64,000 bases of DNA, from the NCBI RefSeq assembly GCF_014109765.1, contig NZ_CP059139.1:2670001-2734000 (forward strand), read 5' to 3'. This DNA comes from Pseudomonas berkeleyensis. Its GTDB lineage: Bacteria; Pseudomonadota; Gammaproteobacteria; Pseudomonadales; Pseudomonadaceae. The first letter of the stretch is position 1. Every line of letters begins with the position of its first letter. Both the position numbers and the translations under genes were made by a program. Below, one piece after another: positions 45,426 through 56,874 of the stretch. The notes under the pieces were generated by a model. The model had not been told where the DNA came from and searched no databases. It saw only the letters and a list, made by a program, of their open reading frames with translations.

Positions 45426-46025
45426 ATGATCCGTATTTCCGCATTGGCCATGATCTTGTGTGCGAGCGCCGCCCATGCCGCCGAGAGGCCGTGGCAGCTG
45501 GAACGGGAGGAGGACGGCATTCGTGTCTATCTGGCCGAGGTGCCTGGGTCGAAGTACAAGGCCTACCGTGGCGTGGTCACGGTAAAAAGCGATCTGCCGC
45601 ATTTGCTGGCCTTGCAGGAGGACGTTTCAGGCTCCTGCGCCTGGATCTTCAGCTGTCAGCAGCAGCGGCTGCTGGAGACCAAGGACGATGTCAGCGAAAT
45701 CTATACCCGCTTCAAGATGCCCTGGCCGGTGAAGTCGCGTGATTCAGTGATTCAAGTCACCACTCGAACCGAGCCTGACGGCAGCGTCACGCGTCTGCTC
45801 AAGGCCGTGCCTGAGCGCCTGCCGGAAGAAAAGGACTTCGTGCGGGTCAGTCGGGTCGATGGCCAGTGGCATATGAAGCCGCTGAGCGATGGTGAGGTGG
45901 AAGTGACTTACGAGGTGCATACCGAGCCGGGTGGTAGCGTACCGTCCTGGCTGGCCAACAGCTTCGTGGTCGATGCGCCGCTGGAGACGCTGAAGGGGTT
46001 GCGTGCGCAGGCCGAGGGGCGTTGA
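45426..46025 (+). CDS. Secreted START/SRPBCC-domain protein
   Basis: A 199-residue protein with a signal peptide (MIRISALAMILCASAAHAAE) and a START-like lipid-binding domain: EEDGIRVYLAEVPGSKYKAYRGVVTVKSDL, YTRFKMPWPVKSRDSVIQV, VEVTYEVHTEPGGSVPSWLANSF. Bacterial homologues are periplasmic lipid-binding proteins of unknown ligand. ATG 45426 is preferred because the signal peptide begins there. It lies 66 nt after the YkgJ gene and is closed by a terminator shared with gltA. Confidence 0.85.
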   Translation: MIRISALAMILCASAAHAAERPWQLEREEDGIRVYLAEVPGSKYKAYRGVVTVKSDLPHLLALQEDVSGSCAWIFSCQQQRLLETKDDVSEIYTRFKMPWPVKSRDSVIQVTTRTEPDGSVTRLLKAVPERLPEEKDFVRVSRVDGQWHMKPLSDGEVEVTYEVHTEPGGSVPSWLANSFVVDAPLETLKGLRAQAEGR

Positions 46026-46051
46026 GTCGCGCTGCATAGCTGGATAAATGA

Positions 46052-46079
46052 AAAAAGGCTGCCAATTGGCAGCCTTTTT
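46052..46079. terminator. Bidirectional terminator between the START gene and gltA
   Basis: AAAAAGGCTGCC and GGCAGCCTTTTT pair perfectly around AATT, with A and T runs on both sides. Confidence 0.92.
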
Positions 46080-46094
46080 CGTGATGCAGCGCTA

Positions 46095-47378
46095 TCAGTC
46101 GCGGTTGGCAGGCAGGTCGCGCTGCTCGTAACCGGTGTACAGTTGGCGCGGGCGACCGATCTTGTACGGACCGGAGAGCATTTCCTTCCAGTGCGAGATC
46201 CAGCCGACGGTACGTGCCAGGGCGAAGATCACGGTGAACATGCTGGTCGGAATACCGATCGCCTTGAGGATGATCCCCGAGTAGAAGTCGACGTTCGGGT
46301 ACAGGTTGCGTTCCTTGAAGTACGGATCGGTCAGGGCGATCTCTTCCAGGCGCATGGCCAGTTCCAGCTGCGGATCGTTGGTGATGCCCAGCTCGCCGAG
46401 GACTTCGTCGCAGGTCTGCTTCATCACGGTAGCGCGCGGGTCGCGGTTCTTGTAAACGCGATGGCCGAAACCCATGAGCTTGAACGGATCGTTCTTGTCC
46501 TTGGCCTTGGCGATGAACTTGTCGATGTTCGATACGTCACCGATCTCGTCCAGCATGGCCAGTACGGCTTCGTTGGCGCCACCGTGTGCAGGGCCCCACA
46601 GTGCGGCGATGCCGGCTGCGATACAGGCGAACGGGTTGGCGCCCGAGGAGCCTGCCAGGCGCACGGTGGAGGTGGAGGCGTTCTGCTCATGATCGGCATG
46701 GAGGATGAAGATCTTGTCCATCGCCTTGGCCAGCACCGGGCTGATCGGTTTGATCTCGGCCGGGGTGTTGAACATCATGTGCAGGAAGTTTTCCGCGTAG
46801 TTCAGGTCGTTACGCGGGTACATCATGGGTTGGCCCATGGAGTACTTGTAGGTCATGGCCGCGATGGTCGGCATCTTGGCGACCAGGCGCATGGCCGAAA
46901 TCTCGCGATGGCGCGGATTATTGATGTCCAGCGAGTCATGGTAGAAGGCGGAGAGGGCGCCCACTACGCCGCACATGATGGCCATTGGGTGGGCATCGCG
47001 GCGGAAGCCGTTGAAGAAGGTCTTCAACTGCTCGTGAACCATGGTGTGGTTCTTGATGGTGCTGACGAACTGGGCCTTCTCTTCCTTGCTCGGCAGTTCG
47101 CCATTGAGCAGCAGGTAACAGGTTTCCAGGTAGTCGGAGTCTTCGGCGAGTTGCTCGATCGGATAGCCGCGGTGCAGCAGGATGCCCTTGTCACCATCGA
47201 TATAGGTGATCTTCGACTCGCAAGAGGCGGTCGACATGAAGCCGGGATCAAAAGTGAAGCGACCCGTGGCGGTCAGGCCCCGCACATCGATTACATCAGG
47301 ACCAACGGTGCCGGTCAGAACAGGCAGTTCGACGGGGGCTGCGCCCTCGATGATCAACTGCGCTTTTTTGTCAGCCAT
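46095..47378 (-). CDS. gltA: Citrate synthase (type II)
   Basis: A 427-residue hexameric citrate synthase that condenses oxaloacetate and acetyl-CoA. The catalytic histidines are in [11 protein letters not shown] and [14 protein letters not shown], and the Asp in YPNVDFYSG. The N-terminal residues [18 protein letters not shown] match Pseudomonas GltA. ATG 47378 has a perfect AGGAGG 9 nt upstream; an in-frame ATG at 47423 adds unrelated residues. Divergent from the sdh operon, the common pseudomonad arrangement. Confidence 0.97.
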   Translation of the reverse strand: MADKKAQLIIEGAAPVELPVLTGTVGPDVIDVRGLTATGRFTFDPGFMSTASCESKITYIDGDKGILLHRGYPIEQLAEDSDYLETCYLLLNGELPSKEEKAQFVSTIKNHTMVHEQLKTFFNGFRRDAHPMAIMCGVVGALSAFYHDSLDINNPRHREISAMRLVAKMPTIAAMTYKYSMGQPMMYPRNDLNYAENFLHMMFNTPAEIKPISPVLAKAMDKIFILHADHEQNASTSTVRLAGSSGANPFACIAAGIAALWGPAHGGANEAVLAMLDEIGDVSNIDKFIAKAKDKNDPFKLMGFGHRVYKNRDPRATVMKQTCDEVLGELGITNDPQLELAMRLEEIALTDPYFKERNLYPNVDFYSGIILKAIGIPTSMFTVIFALARTVGWISHWKEMLSGPYKIGRPRQLYTGYEQRDLPANRD

Positions 47379-47437
47379 GTGTGGCCTCCTAATTATGCTT
47401 GGAATCATCAACCAGCCCCCCACGCAGGGCCCGCACC

Positions 47438-47465
47438 ACTATAGTGGGATAAATCCGAAAGTCAA
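47438..47465 (-). promoter_or_regulatory. sigma70 promoter of gltA
   Basis: On the minus strand TTGACT (47465-47460) and TATAGT (47443-47438) have a 16-bp spacer. The -10 box lies in the centre of the palindrome CCACTATAGTGG (47436-47447), which might be a regulator site. Leader about 55 nt to the start codon. Confidence 0.72.
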
Positions 47466-47579
47466 TTTGCGAAAACCCAGCTGGCAGAAGGGTTTCGGCG
47501 TGGTTTTCAACGAAAAAAGGCCGCTATTTACGTCATTTTTTTACAGTCTGCAATGCGCTTTTTAGGGGGGGAGGTCGCA

Positions 47580-47608
47580 TTGTCATTAGTCTGCTAACTG
47601 TCTATACT
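47580..47608 (+). promoter_or_regulatory. sigma70 promoter of sdhCDAB
   Basis: TTGTCA (47580-47585) and TATACT (47603-47608) with a 17-bp spacer, leaving a leader of about 125 nt before sdhC. The rest of the 363-nt gltA-sdhC gap holds no recognised gene; the leader contains no obvious riboswitch. Confidence 0.75.
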
Positions 47609-47741
47609 CTGCGGCCGACCGCCACAGGCTTTAGGGCCGTGTCATGGCGGTTGTCACTCATTGGGTGATGGGTACCTTGCCAGTGCACTTCCCAACAACT
47701 TTGCCCTGATAGTTAGGGGCTCTCAGTGTGATAAAAAAGCC

Positions 47742-48116
47742 GTGAATAGCCAACGACCTGTAAACCTAGACCTTCGGACTATCAAGCTTCCGATCACCGC
47801 TTACACGTCCATTCTTCACCGTATCTCCGGTGTCATCCTCTTTGTCGGTATCGCCATCCTGCTGTTCGGCCTCGACAAGTCGCTGACTTCCGAAGAGGGC
47901 TTCGCCCAAGTGAAAGAATGCCTGACCAGCCCGCTGGCCAAGTTCGTGATCTGGGGTCTTCTGTCCGCTCTGCTGTACCACCTGGTGGCCGGTGTGCGCC
48001 ATCTGATCATGGATGTCGGCGTCGGTGAGACGCTTGAAGGCGGCAAGCTGGGCTCGAAAATCGTGCTTGTCATCTCGGTCATCGTGATCGTGCTGCTGGG
48101 GGTGTGGATATGGTAA
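47742..48116 (+). CDS. sdhC: Succinate dehydrogenase cytochrome b556 subunit
   Basis: A 124-residue inner-membrane anchor with three helices. NSQRPVNLDLRTIKLPITAYTSILHRISGVILF is the family start, and HLVAGVRHLIMD holds the heme-ligand histidine. With SdhD it anchors SdhAB and binds quinone. I chose GTG 47742; an in-frame start at 47661 would add residues unlike the family, and no perfect SD is visible. The stop overlaps the sdhD start (ATGGTAA). Confidence 0.92.
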   Translation: MNSQRPVNLDLRTIKLPITAYTSILHRISGVILFVGIAILLFGLDKSLTSEEGFAQVKECLTSPLAKFVIWGLLSALLYHLVAGVRHLIMDVGVGETLEGGKLGSKIVLVISVIVIVLLGVWIW

Positions 48117-48478
48117 CCAACGTTACGAACTTCTCGCGTTCGGGCCTCTATGACTGGATGGCGCAACGCGTTTCTGCGGTCGTTCTCGCGGCTTACACGC
48201 TGTTTCTGCTGGGCTATGTGATCTGTAATCCAGGGATGGGCTATGCCGAATGGCACGGCCTGTTCTCTCACACCGCGATGCGCATCTTCAGCCTTCTGGC
48301 GCTGGTTGCGTTGATCGTGCACGCCTGGGTAGGTCTGTGGACCATCACCACCGACTACCTGACGCCCATGGCCATTGGCCGCTGGGCTACCGGCGTGCGT
48401 TTCCTGGTTCAGGCGGTATGTGGCGTTCTCCAGTTCGTCCTGTTCGTCTGGGGCGTCCAGATTCTGTGGGGTTTCTGA
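48110..48478 (+). CDS. sdhD: Succinate dehydrogenase membrane anchor subunit
   Basis: A 122-residue three-helix subunit (TNVTNFSRSGLYDWMAQRVSAVV, with HAWVGLWTITTDYLTP near the quinone/heme site). ATG 48110 overlaps the sdhC stop by 7 nt; an ATG at 48104 is a less likely alternative. Followed after 3 nt by sdhA. Confidence 0.93.
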   Translation: MVTNVTNFSRSGLYDWMAQRVSAVVLAAYTLFLLGYVICNPGMGYAEWHGLFSHTAMRIFSLLALVALIVHAWVGLWTITTDYLTPMAIGRWATGVRFLVQAVCGVLQFVLFVWGVQILWGF

Positions 48479-48481
48479 TTC

Positions 48482-50254
48482 ATGGCTAGCATCCGTACTC
48501 TTTCCTATGACGCCATCATCGTAGGTGGTGGTGGCGCTGGTATGCGCGCAGCGCTGCAGCTGGCTCAGGGCGGTCACAAGACTGCCGTGGTCACCAAGGT
48601 GTTCCCGACTCGCTCGCACACCGTATCCGCTCAAGGTGGTATCACCTGCGCCATCGCTTCGGCCGACCCGAACGATGATTGGCGCTGGCACATGTACGAT
48701 ACCGTCAAGGGTTCCGACTACATCGGTGACCAGGACGCTATCGAATACATGTGTTCCGTCGGTCCGGAGGCCGTGTTCGAACTCGAGCACATGGGCCTGC
48801 CGTTCTCCCGTACCGAGCAAGGCCGCATCTATCAACGTCCGTTCGGCGGTCAGTCCAAAGGCCCGGATAATCCGACTCAGGCTGCCCGTACCTGCGCCGC
48901 TGCCGACCGTACCGGTCACGCACTGCTGCACACCCTGTATCAGGCCAACCTGAAAGCCGGCACCTCGTTCCTCAACGAGTGGTACGCAGTCGATCTGGTG
49001 AAGAACCAGGACGGCGCTATCGTCGGCATCATCGCCATCTGCATCGAGACTGGCGAAACCGTCTACATCCGCTCCAAGGCCGTGGTTCTGGCCACTGGCG
49101 GTGCCGGTCGTATCTACGCCTCCACCACCAACGCCCTGATCAACACTGGCGACGGCGTGGGCATGGCTCTGCGTGCTGGCGTACCGGTGCAGGACATCGA
49201 GATGTGGCAGTTCCACCCGACCGGTATCGCCGGCGCCGGTGTACTGGTTACCGAGGGCTGCCGTGGTGAGGGTGGTTACCTGATCAACGCCCATGGCGAG
49301 CGTTTCATGGAGCGTTACGCTCCCAACGCCAAAGACCTGGCTGGCCGCGACGTCGTTGCCCGCTCCATGGTCAAGGAAGTGATCGCCGGCAACGGCTGTG
49401 GTCCGGACAAGGATCACGTGCTGCTCAAGCTCGATCACCTGGGCGAAGAAGTACTGCACAGCCGCCTGCCTGGCATTTGCGAACTGTCGAAGACCTTCGC
49501 GCACGTCGACCCGGTTGTCGCACCGGTTCCGGTCATTCCGACCTGCCACTACATGATGGGCGGCGTTGCCACCAACATTCATGGCCAGGCAATGACTCAG
49601 GACGCCAACGGCAACGACAAGATCATCGAAGGCCTGTTCGCCGTAGGTGAAGTGGCGTGCGTATCGGTACACGGCGCCAACCGTCTGGGCGGTAACTCGC
49701 TGCTCGACCTGGTCGTGTTCGGTCGTGCCGCTGGCCTGCACCTGGAAAAAGCGCTGAAAGAAGGCGTGGAAGTCCGTGGTGCCAGCGAAACCGACATCGA
49801 GCAGTCGCTGTCGCGTCTGGCTGGTGTCAACGAGCGCAGCACTGGCGAAGATGTCGCGCCGCTGCGTAAAGAGCTGCAACAGTGCATGCAGAACTACTTC
49901 GGTGTATTCCGTACTGGCGAATACATGCAGAAGGGCATCCAACAACTGGCCGACCTGCGTGAGCGCATCGCGAAAGTCAAAATCGCGGACAAGAGCCAGG
50001 CGTTCAACACTGCGCGTATCGAAGCGCTGGAACTGCAAAACCTGCTCGAAGTCGCCGAAGCGACCGCGGTCGCAGCCGAGGCTCGTAAAGAGTCCCGTGG
50101 CGCCCACGCTCGTGAAGACTTCGAAGAGCGCGATGACCAGAACTGGCTGTGCCACTCCCTGTACTTCCCAGGCGAGAAGCGCGTTGCCAAGCGTGCCGTC
50201 AACTTCGCGCCGAAGACCGTTCCGGCATTTGAACCCAAGGTTCGGACTTATTAA
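48482..50254 (+). CDS. sdhA: Succinate dehydrogenase flavoprotein subunit
   Basis: A 590-residue FAD subunit that oxidises succinate. The FAD-binding start is [15 protein letters not shown], the covalent flavin is on His46 in [10 protein letters not shown], and the substrate loop has [11 protein letters not shown] and [32 protein letters not shown] and the C-terminal dicarboxylate region are complete. Part of the sdhCDAB operon with 3-nt spacing to sdhD. Confidence 0.98.
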   Translation: MASIRTLSYDAIIVGGGGAGMRAALQLAQGGHKTAVVTKVFPTRSHTVSAQGGITCAIASADPNDDWRWHMYDTVKGSDYIGDQDAIEYMCSVGPEAVFELEHMGLPFSRTEQGRIYQRPFGGQSKGPDNPTQAARTCAAADRTGHALLHTLYQANLKAGTSFLNEWYAVDLVKNQDGAIVGIIAICIETGETVYIRSKAVVLATGGAGRIYASTTNALINTGDGVGMALRAGVPVQDIEMWQFHPTGIAGAGVLVTEGCRGEGGYLINAHGERFMERYAPNAKDLAGRDVVARSMVKEVIAGNGCGPDKDHVLLKLDHLGEEVLHSRLPGICELSKTFAHVDPVVAPVPVIPTCHYMMGGVATNIHGQAMTQDANGNDKIIEGLFAVGEVACVSVHGANRLGGNSLLDLVVFGRAAGLHLEKALKEGVEVRGASETDIEQSLSRLAGVNERSTGEDVAPLRKELQQCMQNYFGVFRTGEYMQKGIQQLADLRERIAKVKIADKSQAFNTARIEALELQNLLEVAEATAVAAEARKESRGAHAREDFEERDDQNWLCHSLYFPGEKRVAKRAVNFAPKTVPAFEPKVRTY

Positions 50255-50265
50255 GGGTGACTGAT

Positions 50266-50973
50266 ATGTTGCAAGTCAGTGTTTATCGCTACAACCCGGA
50301 GAAAGACGCTGCTCCGTTCATGCAGGACTTCCAGGTCGATACCGGAGGCAAGGACATCATGGTTCTTGACGTGCTGGCGCTGATCAAGGAACAGGACGAA
50401 GGCTTCTCCTACCGTCGCTCCTGCCGTGAAGGTGTTTGCGGCTCCGATGGCATGAACATCAACGGCAAGAACGGCCTCGCCTGCATCACGCCGATCTCCG
50501 CTGCCGGCCTCAAGGGCGGCAAGCTGGTGATTCGTCCGCTGCCAGGCCTGCCGGTCATTCGTGACTTGGTCGTCGACATGAGCATCTTCTACAAGCAGTA
50601 CGAGAAGGTGCAGCCGTTCCTGCAGAACGATACGCCGGCTCCGGCCATCGAGCGTCTGCAGTCGCCGGAAGAGCGTGAGAAGCTTGACGGCCTGTATGAG
50701 TGCATTCTGTGCGCGTGCTGCTCGACCAGCTGCCCGTCGTTCTGGTGGAACCCTGACAAGTTCCTCGGTCCCGCTGCACTGCTGCAGGCCTACCGCTTCC
50801 TGGCCGACAGCCGTGACACCAAGACCAGCGAGCGTCTGGCGTCCCTGGACGACCCGTTCAGCGTGTTCCGCTGCCGCGGCATCATGAACTGCGTGAACGT
50901 GTGTCCGAAAGGGTTGAACCCGACCAAGGCCATTGGTCACGTTCGCAACATGTTGCTGCAAAGCGGTACCTGA
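50266..50973 (+). CDS. sdhB: Succinate dehydrogenase iron-sulfur subunit
   Basis: A 235-residue subunit with three clusters: [2Fe-2S] in CREGVCGSDGMNINGKNG, [4Fe-4S] in CILCACCSTSCP and [3Fe-4S] in CVNVCPKGLNP. It passes electrons from FAD to the membrane subunits. ATG 50266 has AGGGTGA upstream and is 11 nt after sdhA; an upstream in-frame ATG at 50257 is closer to the stop but lacks spacing. Confidence 0.97.
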   Translation: MLQVSVYRYNPEKDAAPFMQDFQVDTGGKDIMVLDVLALIKEQDEGFSYRRSCREGVCGSDGMNINGKNGLACITPISAAGLKGGKLVIRPLPGLPVIRDLVVDMSIFYKQYEKVQPFLQNDTPAPAIERLQSPEEREKLDGLYECILCACCSTSCPSFWWNPDKFLGPAALLQAYRFLADSRDTKTSERLASLDDPFSVFRCRGIMNCVNVCPKGLNPTKAIGHVRNMLLQSGT

Positions 50974-51000
50974 TTCGAAAGTTGCTGTACCTGTAACACC

Positions 51001-51028
51001 TGCAAGTCCGGCTTCGGCCGGCCTTGCA
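51001..51028. promoter_or_regulatory. Stable hairpin in the sdhB-sucA spacer
   Basis: TGCAAGTCCGGC and GCCGGCCTTGCA pair around a TTCG tetraloop with one G-U wobble. No U-tract follows, so it is more likely an mRNA-processing or stability element within the sdh-suc operon than a terminator. The remaining 252-nt spacer has no gene I accept. Confidence 0.55.
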
Positions 51029-51225
51029 GTAAAAGCCAGAACCGCAGCCCACAAAGCCGCGGTTCCATATTCGAAAAATTATGACGACCAGCAGGGGCAT
51101 CCGGGCTGGTACCCGGACTATCTGCGGGAACCCAAGTGGCTTTATCCGAGTCGCAGCACCATGACTTTGATTTGGGCCATACGGTATTCGCGCCGATGGT
51201 GTCCCCTTACCGAGGGTGACCAAGC

Positions 51226-54057
51226 ATGCAAGAAAGCGTGATGCAGCGCATGTGGGACAGTGCCCACCTATCCGGTGGCAACGCTGCCTACGTGGAAGAG
51301 CTCTACGAGCTCTACCTGCACGATCCCAACGCTGTGCCAGAAGAGTGGCGCACTTACTTCCAGAAGCTGCCGACCGATGGCAGCGCTGCAGCGGATGTGT
51401 CGCACTCGACCATTCGCGATCATTTCGTTCTGCTCGCCAAGAATTCGCGTCGTGCCCAGCCGGTTTCCGCCGGGGCCGTCAGCAGCGAGCACGAGAAGAA
51501 GCAGGTAGAAGTGCTGCGTCTGATCCAGGCCTACCGCGTGCGTGGCCACCAAGCCGCCCAGCTCGATCCGCTGGGGCTGTGGGTGCGTACCGCGCCGTCC
51601 GATCTGTCGATCAATCACTACGGCCTGACCGACGCTGACCTGGATACCACTTTCCGTACCGGCGAGCTGTACATCGGTAAGGAAGAGGCGACCCTACGTG
51701 AAATCCTCGGTGCGTTGCAGCAGACATATTGTCGCACCATCGGTGCCGAGTTCATGCACATCGTCGATTCCGGCCAGCGTCACTGGTTCGCCCAGCGTCT
51801 GGAAAGCGTGCGTGGTCGTCCGCAATTTTCCGCCGAAGTGCAGGCGCACGTGCTCGAGCGCGTCACCGCCGCCGAAGGCCTGGAGAAGTACCTGGGTACC
51901 AAATACCCAGGCACCAAGCGCTTCGGTCTTGAAGGTGGTGAGAGCCTGATCCCGATGCTGGACGAGATCATCCAGCGTTCCGGCTCCTATGGCACCAAGG
52001 AAATCGTCATCGGTATGGCCCACCGCGGCCGTCTGAACGTACTGGTCAACACCTTCGGCAAGAACCCGCGCGACCTGTTCGACGAGTTCGAAGGCAAGAA
52101 GACCGAAGGCCTGTCCTCCGGTGACGTGAAGTACCACCAGGGCTTCTCGTCCAACGTCATGACCGCTGGTGGCGAAGTCCATCTGGCGCTGGCGTTCAAC
52201 CCCTCGCACCTGGAGATCGTTTCTCCGGTGGTCGAAGGTTCGGTACGTGCCCGCCAGGATCGTCGTAACGACGCCAGTGGCGACAAGGTTCTGCCGATTT
52301 CCATCCACGGTGATGCGGCATTCGCCGGTCAGGGCGTGGTGATGGAAACCTTCCAGATGTCGCAGACCCGTGGCTACAAGACGGGCGGTACCATCCACAT
52401 CGTGATCAACAACCAGGTTGGTTTCACCACCAGCCGTCCGGAAGACTCGCGCTCGACCGAATACGCCACCGACGTGGCGAAGATGATCCAGGCGCCGATC
52501 TTCCACGTGAACGGTGATGATCCGGAAGCCGTGTTGTTCGTAACCCAGCTGGCTGTCGATTATCGTATGCAGTACAAGCGTGACGTGGTCATCGACCTCG
52601 TCTGCTACCGTCGTCGCGGCCACAATGAGGCCGACGAGCCTAACGGCACCCAGCCGCTGATGTACCAGCAGATCGCCAAGCAGCGCACCACCCGTGAGCT
52701 GTATGCCGATGCACTGGTCGCTGCCGGTGTGCAGACCAGCGAAGACGTACAGGCCAAGATCGACGAATACCGTACCGCGCTGGATAACGGTCAACACGTG
52801 GTCAAGAGCCTGGTCAAGGAGCCCAACAAGGAACTGTTCGTCGATTGGCGTCCGTACCTGGGCCACACCTGGACTGCGCGTCACGACACGCGCTTCGACC
52901 TGAAGACCCTGCAGGATCTGTCGGCCAAGCTGCTGGAGATTCCGGACGGTTTCCTGGTTCAGCGCCAGGTTTCCAAGATCCTCGAAGATCGCCAGAAGAT
53001 GGGCGCCGGCGGCTTGCCGATCAACTGGGGCTACGCCGAGACCATGGCCTACGCGACCCTGTTGTTCGAAGGCCATCCGATCCGCATGACCGGTCAGGAC
53101 ATCGGCCGTGGCACCTTCTCGCACCGTCACGCGGTGTTGCACAACCAGAAGGACGCCAGCACCTACGTTGCCCTGAAGAACCTGTACGAAGGTCAGCCCA
53201 AGTTCGAGCTGTACGACTCCTTCCTTTCCGAAGAAGCGGTGCTGGCCTTCGAATACGGCTATTCGACCACCGTGCCGAATGCGCTGGTGATCTGGGAGGC
53301 TCAGTTCGGCGACTTCGCCAACGGTGCCCAGGTGGTATTCGACCAGTTCATCTCCAGTGGCGAGCACAAGTGGGGCCGTCTGTGCGGTCTGACCATGCTG
53401 CTGCCGCACGGTTATGAAGGGCAGGGGCCTGAGCACAGCTCGGCGCGTCTGGAGCGTTACCTGCAACTGTGCGCTGAGCACAACATGCAGGTCTGCGTGC
53501 CGACCACTCCGGCTCAGGTCTACCACATGCTGCGTCGTCAGGTGATCCGTCCGCTGCGCAAGCCGCTGGTGGTGCTGACTCCGAAGTCGCTGCTGCGTCA
53601 CAAGCTGGCAATCTCGACCCTGGAAGATCTGGCCGAAGGCTCGTTCCAGACCGTCATCCCGGAAATCGATGCGATCGATCCGAAGAAGGTCGAACGCCTA
53701 ATTCTGTGCAGCGGCAAGGTCTACTACGACCTGCTGGAAAAACGCCGCGCCGAAGGCCGCGAAGATACCGCCATCGTGCGTATCGAGCAGCTCTATCCGT
53801 TCCCGGAAGACGACCTGGCCGAGGTTCTGGCTCCGTACAAGAACCTCAAGCACATCGTCTGGTGTCAGGAAGAGCCGATGAACCAAGGGGCCTGGTACTG
53901 CAGCCAGCACCACATGCGTCGCGTCGCCACTGCGCACAAGAAGGCACTGTTCCTCGAGTACGCCGGTCGCGATGCCTCGGCTGCGCCAGCTTGCGGTTAC
54001 GCCTCGATGCATGCCGAGCAGCAGGAAAAACTGCTGCAGGACGCCTTTACTGTTTAA
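51226..54057 (+). CDS. sucA: 2-oxoglutarate dehydrogenase E1 component
   Basis: A 943-residue thiamine diphosphate enzyme that decarboxylates 2-oxoglutarate and transfers succinyl to SucB. It starts MQESVMQRMWDSAHLSGGNAAYVEELYE and contains MAHRGRLNVLVNTFGK, HGDAAFAGQGVV (ThDP-binding GDAA region) and the C-terminal transketolase-like regions. Length is normal. SD GAGGGTGA precedes ATG 51226. Confidence 0.98.
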   Translation: MQESVMQRMWDSAHLSGGNAAYVEELYELYLHDPNAVPEEWRTYFQKLPTDGSAAADVSHSTIRDHFVLLAKNSRRAQPVSAGAVSSEHEKKQVEVLRLIQAYRVRGHQAAQLDPLGLWVRTAPSDLSINHYGLTDADLDTTFRTGELYIGKEEATLREILGALQQTYCRTIGAEFMHIVDSGQRHWFAQRLESVRGRPQFSAEVQAHVLERVTAAEGLEKYLGTKYPGTKRFGLEGGESLIPMLDEIIQRSGSYGTKEIVIGMAHRGRLNVLVNTFGKNPRDLFDEFEGKKTEGLSSGDVKYHQGFSSNVMTAGGEVHLALAFNPSHLEIVSPVVEGSVRARQDRRNDASGDKVLPISIHGDAAFAGQGVVMETFQMSQTRGYKTGGTIHIVINNQVGFTTSRPEDSRSTEYATDVAKMIQAPIFHVNGDDPEAVLFVTQLAVDYRMQYKRDVVIDLVCYRRRGHNEADEPNGTQPLMYQQIAKQRTTRELYADALVAAGVQTSEDVQAKIDEYRTALDNGQHVVKSLVKEPNKELFVDWRPYLGHTWTARHDTRFDLKTLQDLSAKLLEIPDGFLVQRQVSKILEDRQKMGAGGLPINWGYAETMAYATLLFEGHPIRMTGQDIGRGTFSHRHAVLHNQKDASTYVALKNLYEGQPKFELYDSFLSEEAVLAFEYGYSTTVPNALVIWEAQFGDFANGAQVVFDQFISSGEHKWGRLCGLTMLLPHGYEGQGPEHSSARLERYLQLCAEHNMQVCVPTTPAQVYHMLRRQVIRPLRKPLVVLTPKSLLRHKLAISTLEDLAEGSFQTVIPEIDAIDPKKVERLILCSGKVYYDLLEKRRAEGREDTAIVRIEQLYPFPEDDLAEVLAPYKNLKHIVWCQEEPMNQGAWYCSQHHMRRVATAHKKALFLEYAGRDASAAPACGYASMHAEQQEKLLQDAFTV

Positions 54058-54122
54058 CGCCTTCATCCGGCAGGTGGCATTCGCCGCCTGCCGGTACAAA
54101 ACGAATTTAAGGAACACATACA

Positions 54123-55346
54123 ATGGCTATCGAGATCAAAGCCCCTACCTTCCCGGAATCGGTTGCCGACGGCACCGTCGCCACCTGGCACAAGAAGCCG
54201 GGCGAAGCGGTCAAGCGCGATGAGCTGATCGTCGACATCGAAACCGACAAGGTCGTGATCGAAGTCCTGGCCGAGGCCGACGGCGTCCTGGCTGAAATCA
54301 TCAAGAACGAAGGCGATACCGTTCTCTCCAACGAACTGCTGGGCAAGCTGACCGAAGGTGGCGCTGCCGCTGCTCCGGCTGCTGCACCTGCCGCCGCTGC
54401 TCCAGCTCAAGCTCAAGCTGCTGCCCCGGCTGCTGGTGACGACGCCATCCTTTCGCCGGCTGCTCGCAAGCTGGCCGAAGAGAACGGCATCGACCCGAAC
54501 AGCATCGCTGGCACCGGCAAAGGCGGTCGAGTGACCAAGGAAGATGTGGTCGCTGCTGTCGAAGCCAAGAAGAACGCTCCGGCTGCTCCTGCTGCCAAGC
54601 CGGCTGCCGCTGCTGCCGCTCCGGTTGTGACCGCCGCTGGCGACCGCACCGAGAAGCGCGTTCCGATGACCCGCCTGCGCGCCAAGATCGCCGAGCGTCT
54701 GGTCGAGGCTCAGTCGACCATGGCCATGCTGACCACTTTCAACGAAGTGGACATGACCGAAGTCATGGCCCTGCGTTCGAAGTACAAGGATCTGTTCGAG
54801 AAGTCCCACAACGGCGTGCGCCTGGGCTTCATGTCCTTCTTCGTCAAGGCCGCTACCGAAGCGCTGAAGCGCTTCCCGGCAGTCAATGCTTCGATCGATG
54901 GCAACGACATCGTTTACCACGGCTACTCCGACATCGGTGTTGCAGTTTCCAGCGACCGCGGCCTGGTGGTTCCGGTACTGCGTAACGCCGAGCTGATGAG
55001 CCTGGCCGAGATCGAAAGCGGTATCGCCACCTTCGGCAAGAAAGCCAAAGACGGCAAACTGTCGATCGAGGAAATGACCGGCGGCACCTTCACCATCACC
55101 AACGGTGGTACTTTCGGTTCGATGATGTCGACCCCGATCGTCAACCCGCCGCAGGCCGCTATCCTGGGCATGCACAACATCGTTCAACGTCCGATGGCCA
55201 TCAACGGTCAGGTCGTTATCCGCCCGATGATGTACCTGGCGCTGTCCTACGATCACCGCCTGATCGATGGCAAGGAAGCCGTTAGCTTCCTGGTGACCAT
55301 CAAGAACCTGCTGGAAGACCCGGCTCGCCTGCTGCTGGAAATCTAA
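54123..55346 (+). CDS. sucB: Dihydrolipoyllysine succinyltransferase (E2)
   Basis: A 407-residue E2 core subunit. The lipoyl domain has the modified Lys43 in IETDKVVIE, followed by an Ala/Pro-rich flexible linker, the E1/E3-binding domain at about 113-153 ([16 protein letters not shown]), and the catalytic domain ending with [13 protein letters not shown] (His378 and Asp382). It forms the 24-meric core of the complex. Start 65 nt after sucA. Confidence 0.98.
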   Translation: MAIEIKAPTFPESVADGTVATWHKKPGEAVKRDELIVDIETDKVVIEVLAEADGVLAEIIKNEGDTVLSNELLGKLTEGGAAAAPAAAPAAAAPAQAQAAAPAAGDDAILSPAARKLAEENGIDPNSIAGTGKGGRVTKEDVVAAVEAKKNAPAAPAAKPAAAAAAPVVTAAGDRTEKRVPMTRLRAKIAERLVEAQSTMAMLTTFNEVDMTEVMALRSKYKDLFEKSHNGVRLGFMSFFVKAATEALKRFPAVNASIDGNDIVYHGYSDIGVAVSSDRGLVVPVLRNAELMSLAEIESGIATFGKKAKDGKLSIEEMTGGTFTITNGGTFGSMMSTPIVNPPQAAILGMHNIVQRPMAINGQVVIRPMMYLALSYDHRLIDGKEAVSFLVTIKNLLEDPARLLLEI

Positions 55347-56846
<1,500 letters not shown>

Positions 56847-56851
56847 GCGTT

Positions 56852-56874
56852 AGTGGCCGAGTCGTTCGGCCACT
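56852..56874. promoter_or_regulatory. Hairpin after lpdG within the suc operon
   Basis: AGTGGCCGA and TCGGCCACT (9 bp perfect) flank GTCGT just after the lpdG stop, followed by CGAGTTGTTG. The T content is poor, so I see a partial terminator or processing site before sucCD rather than an operon end. A second weaker hairpin (CCGCCGT...CGGCGG) lies at about 56889-56936. Confidence 0.5.

Noticed and set aside
47816..50155. Very long antisense reading frame (about 779 codons) opposite sdhC to sdhA
   Set aside because: High-GC codon bias leaves few stops on the opposite strand of real genes; no homology pattern or ribosome site, and the sense genes are unmistakable.
50933..51241. Short open frame across the sdhB-sucA spacer
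   Set aside because: Begins inside sdhB, has no SD and no conserved pattern; the spacer is better explained as a structured untranslated region.
51694..53601. Antisense frame opposite sucA
   Set aside because: Same artefact of GC-rich codons over a known enzyme gene.
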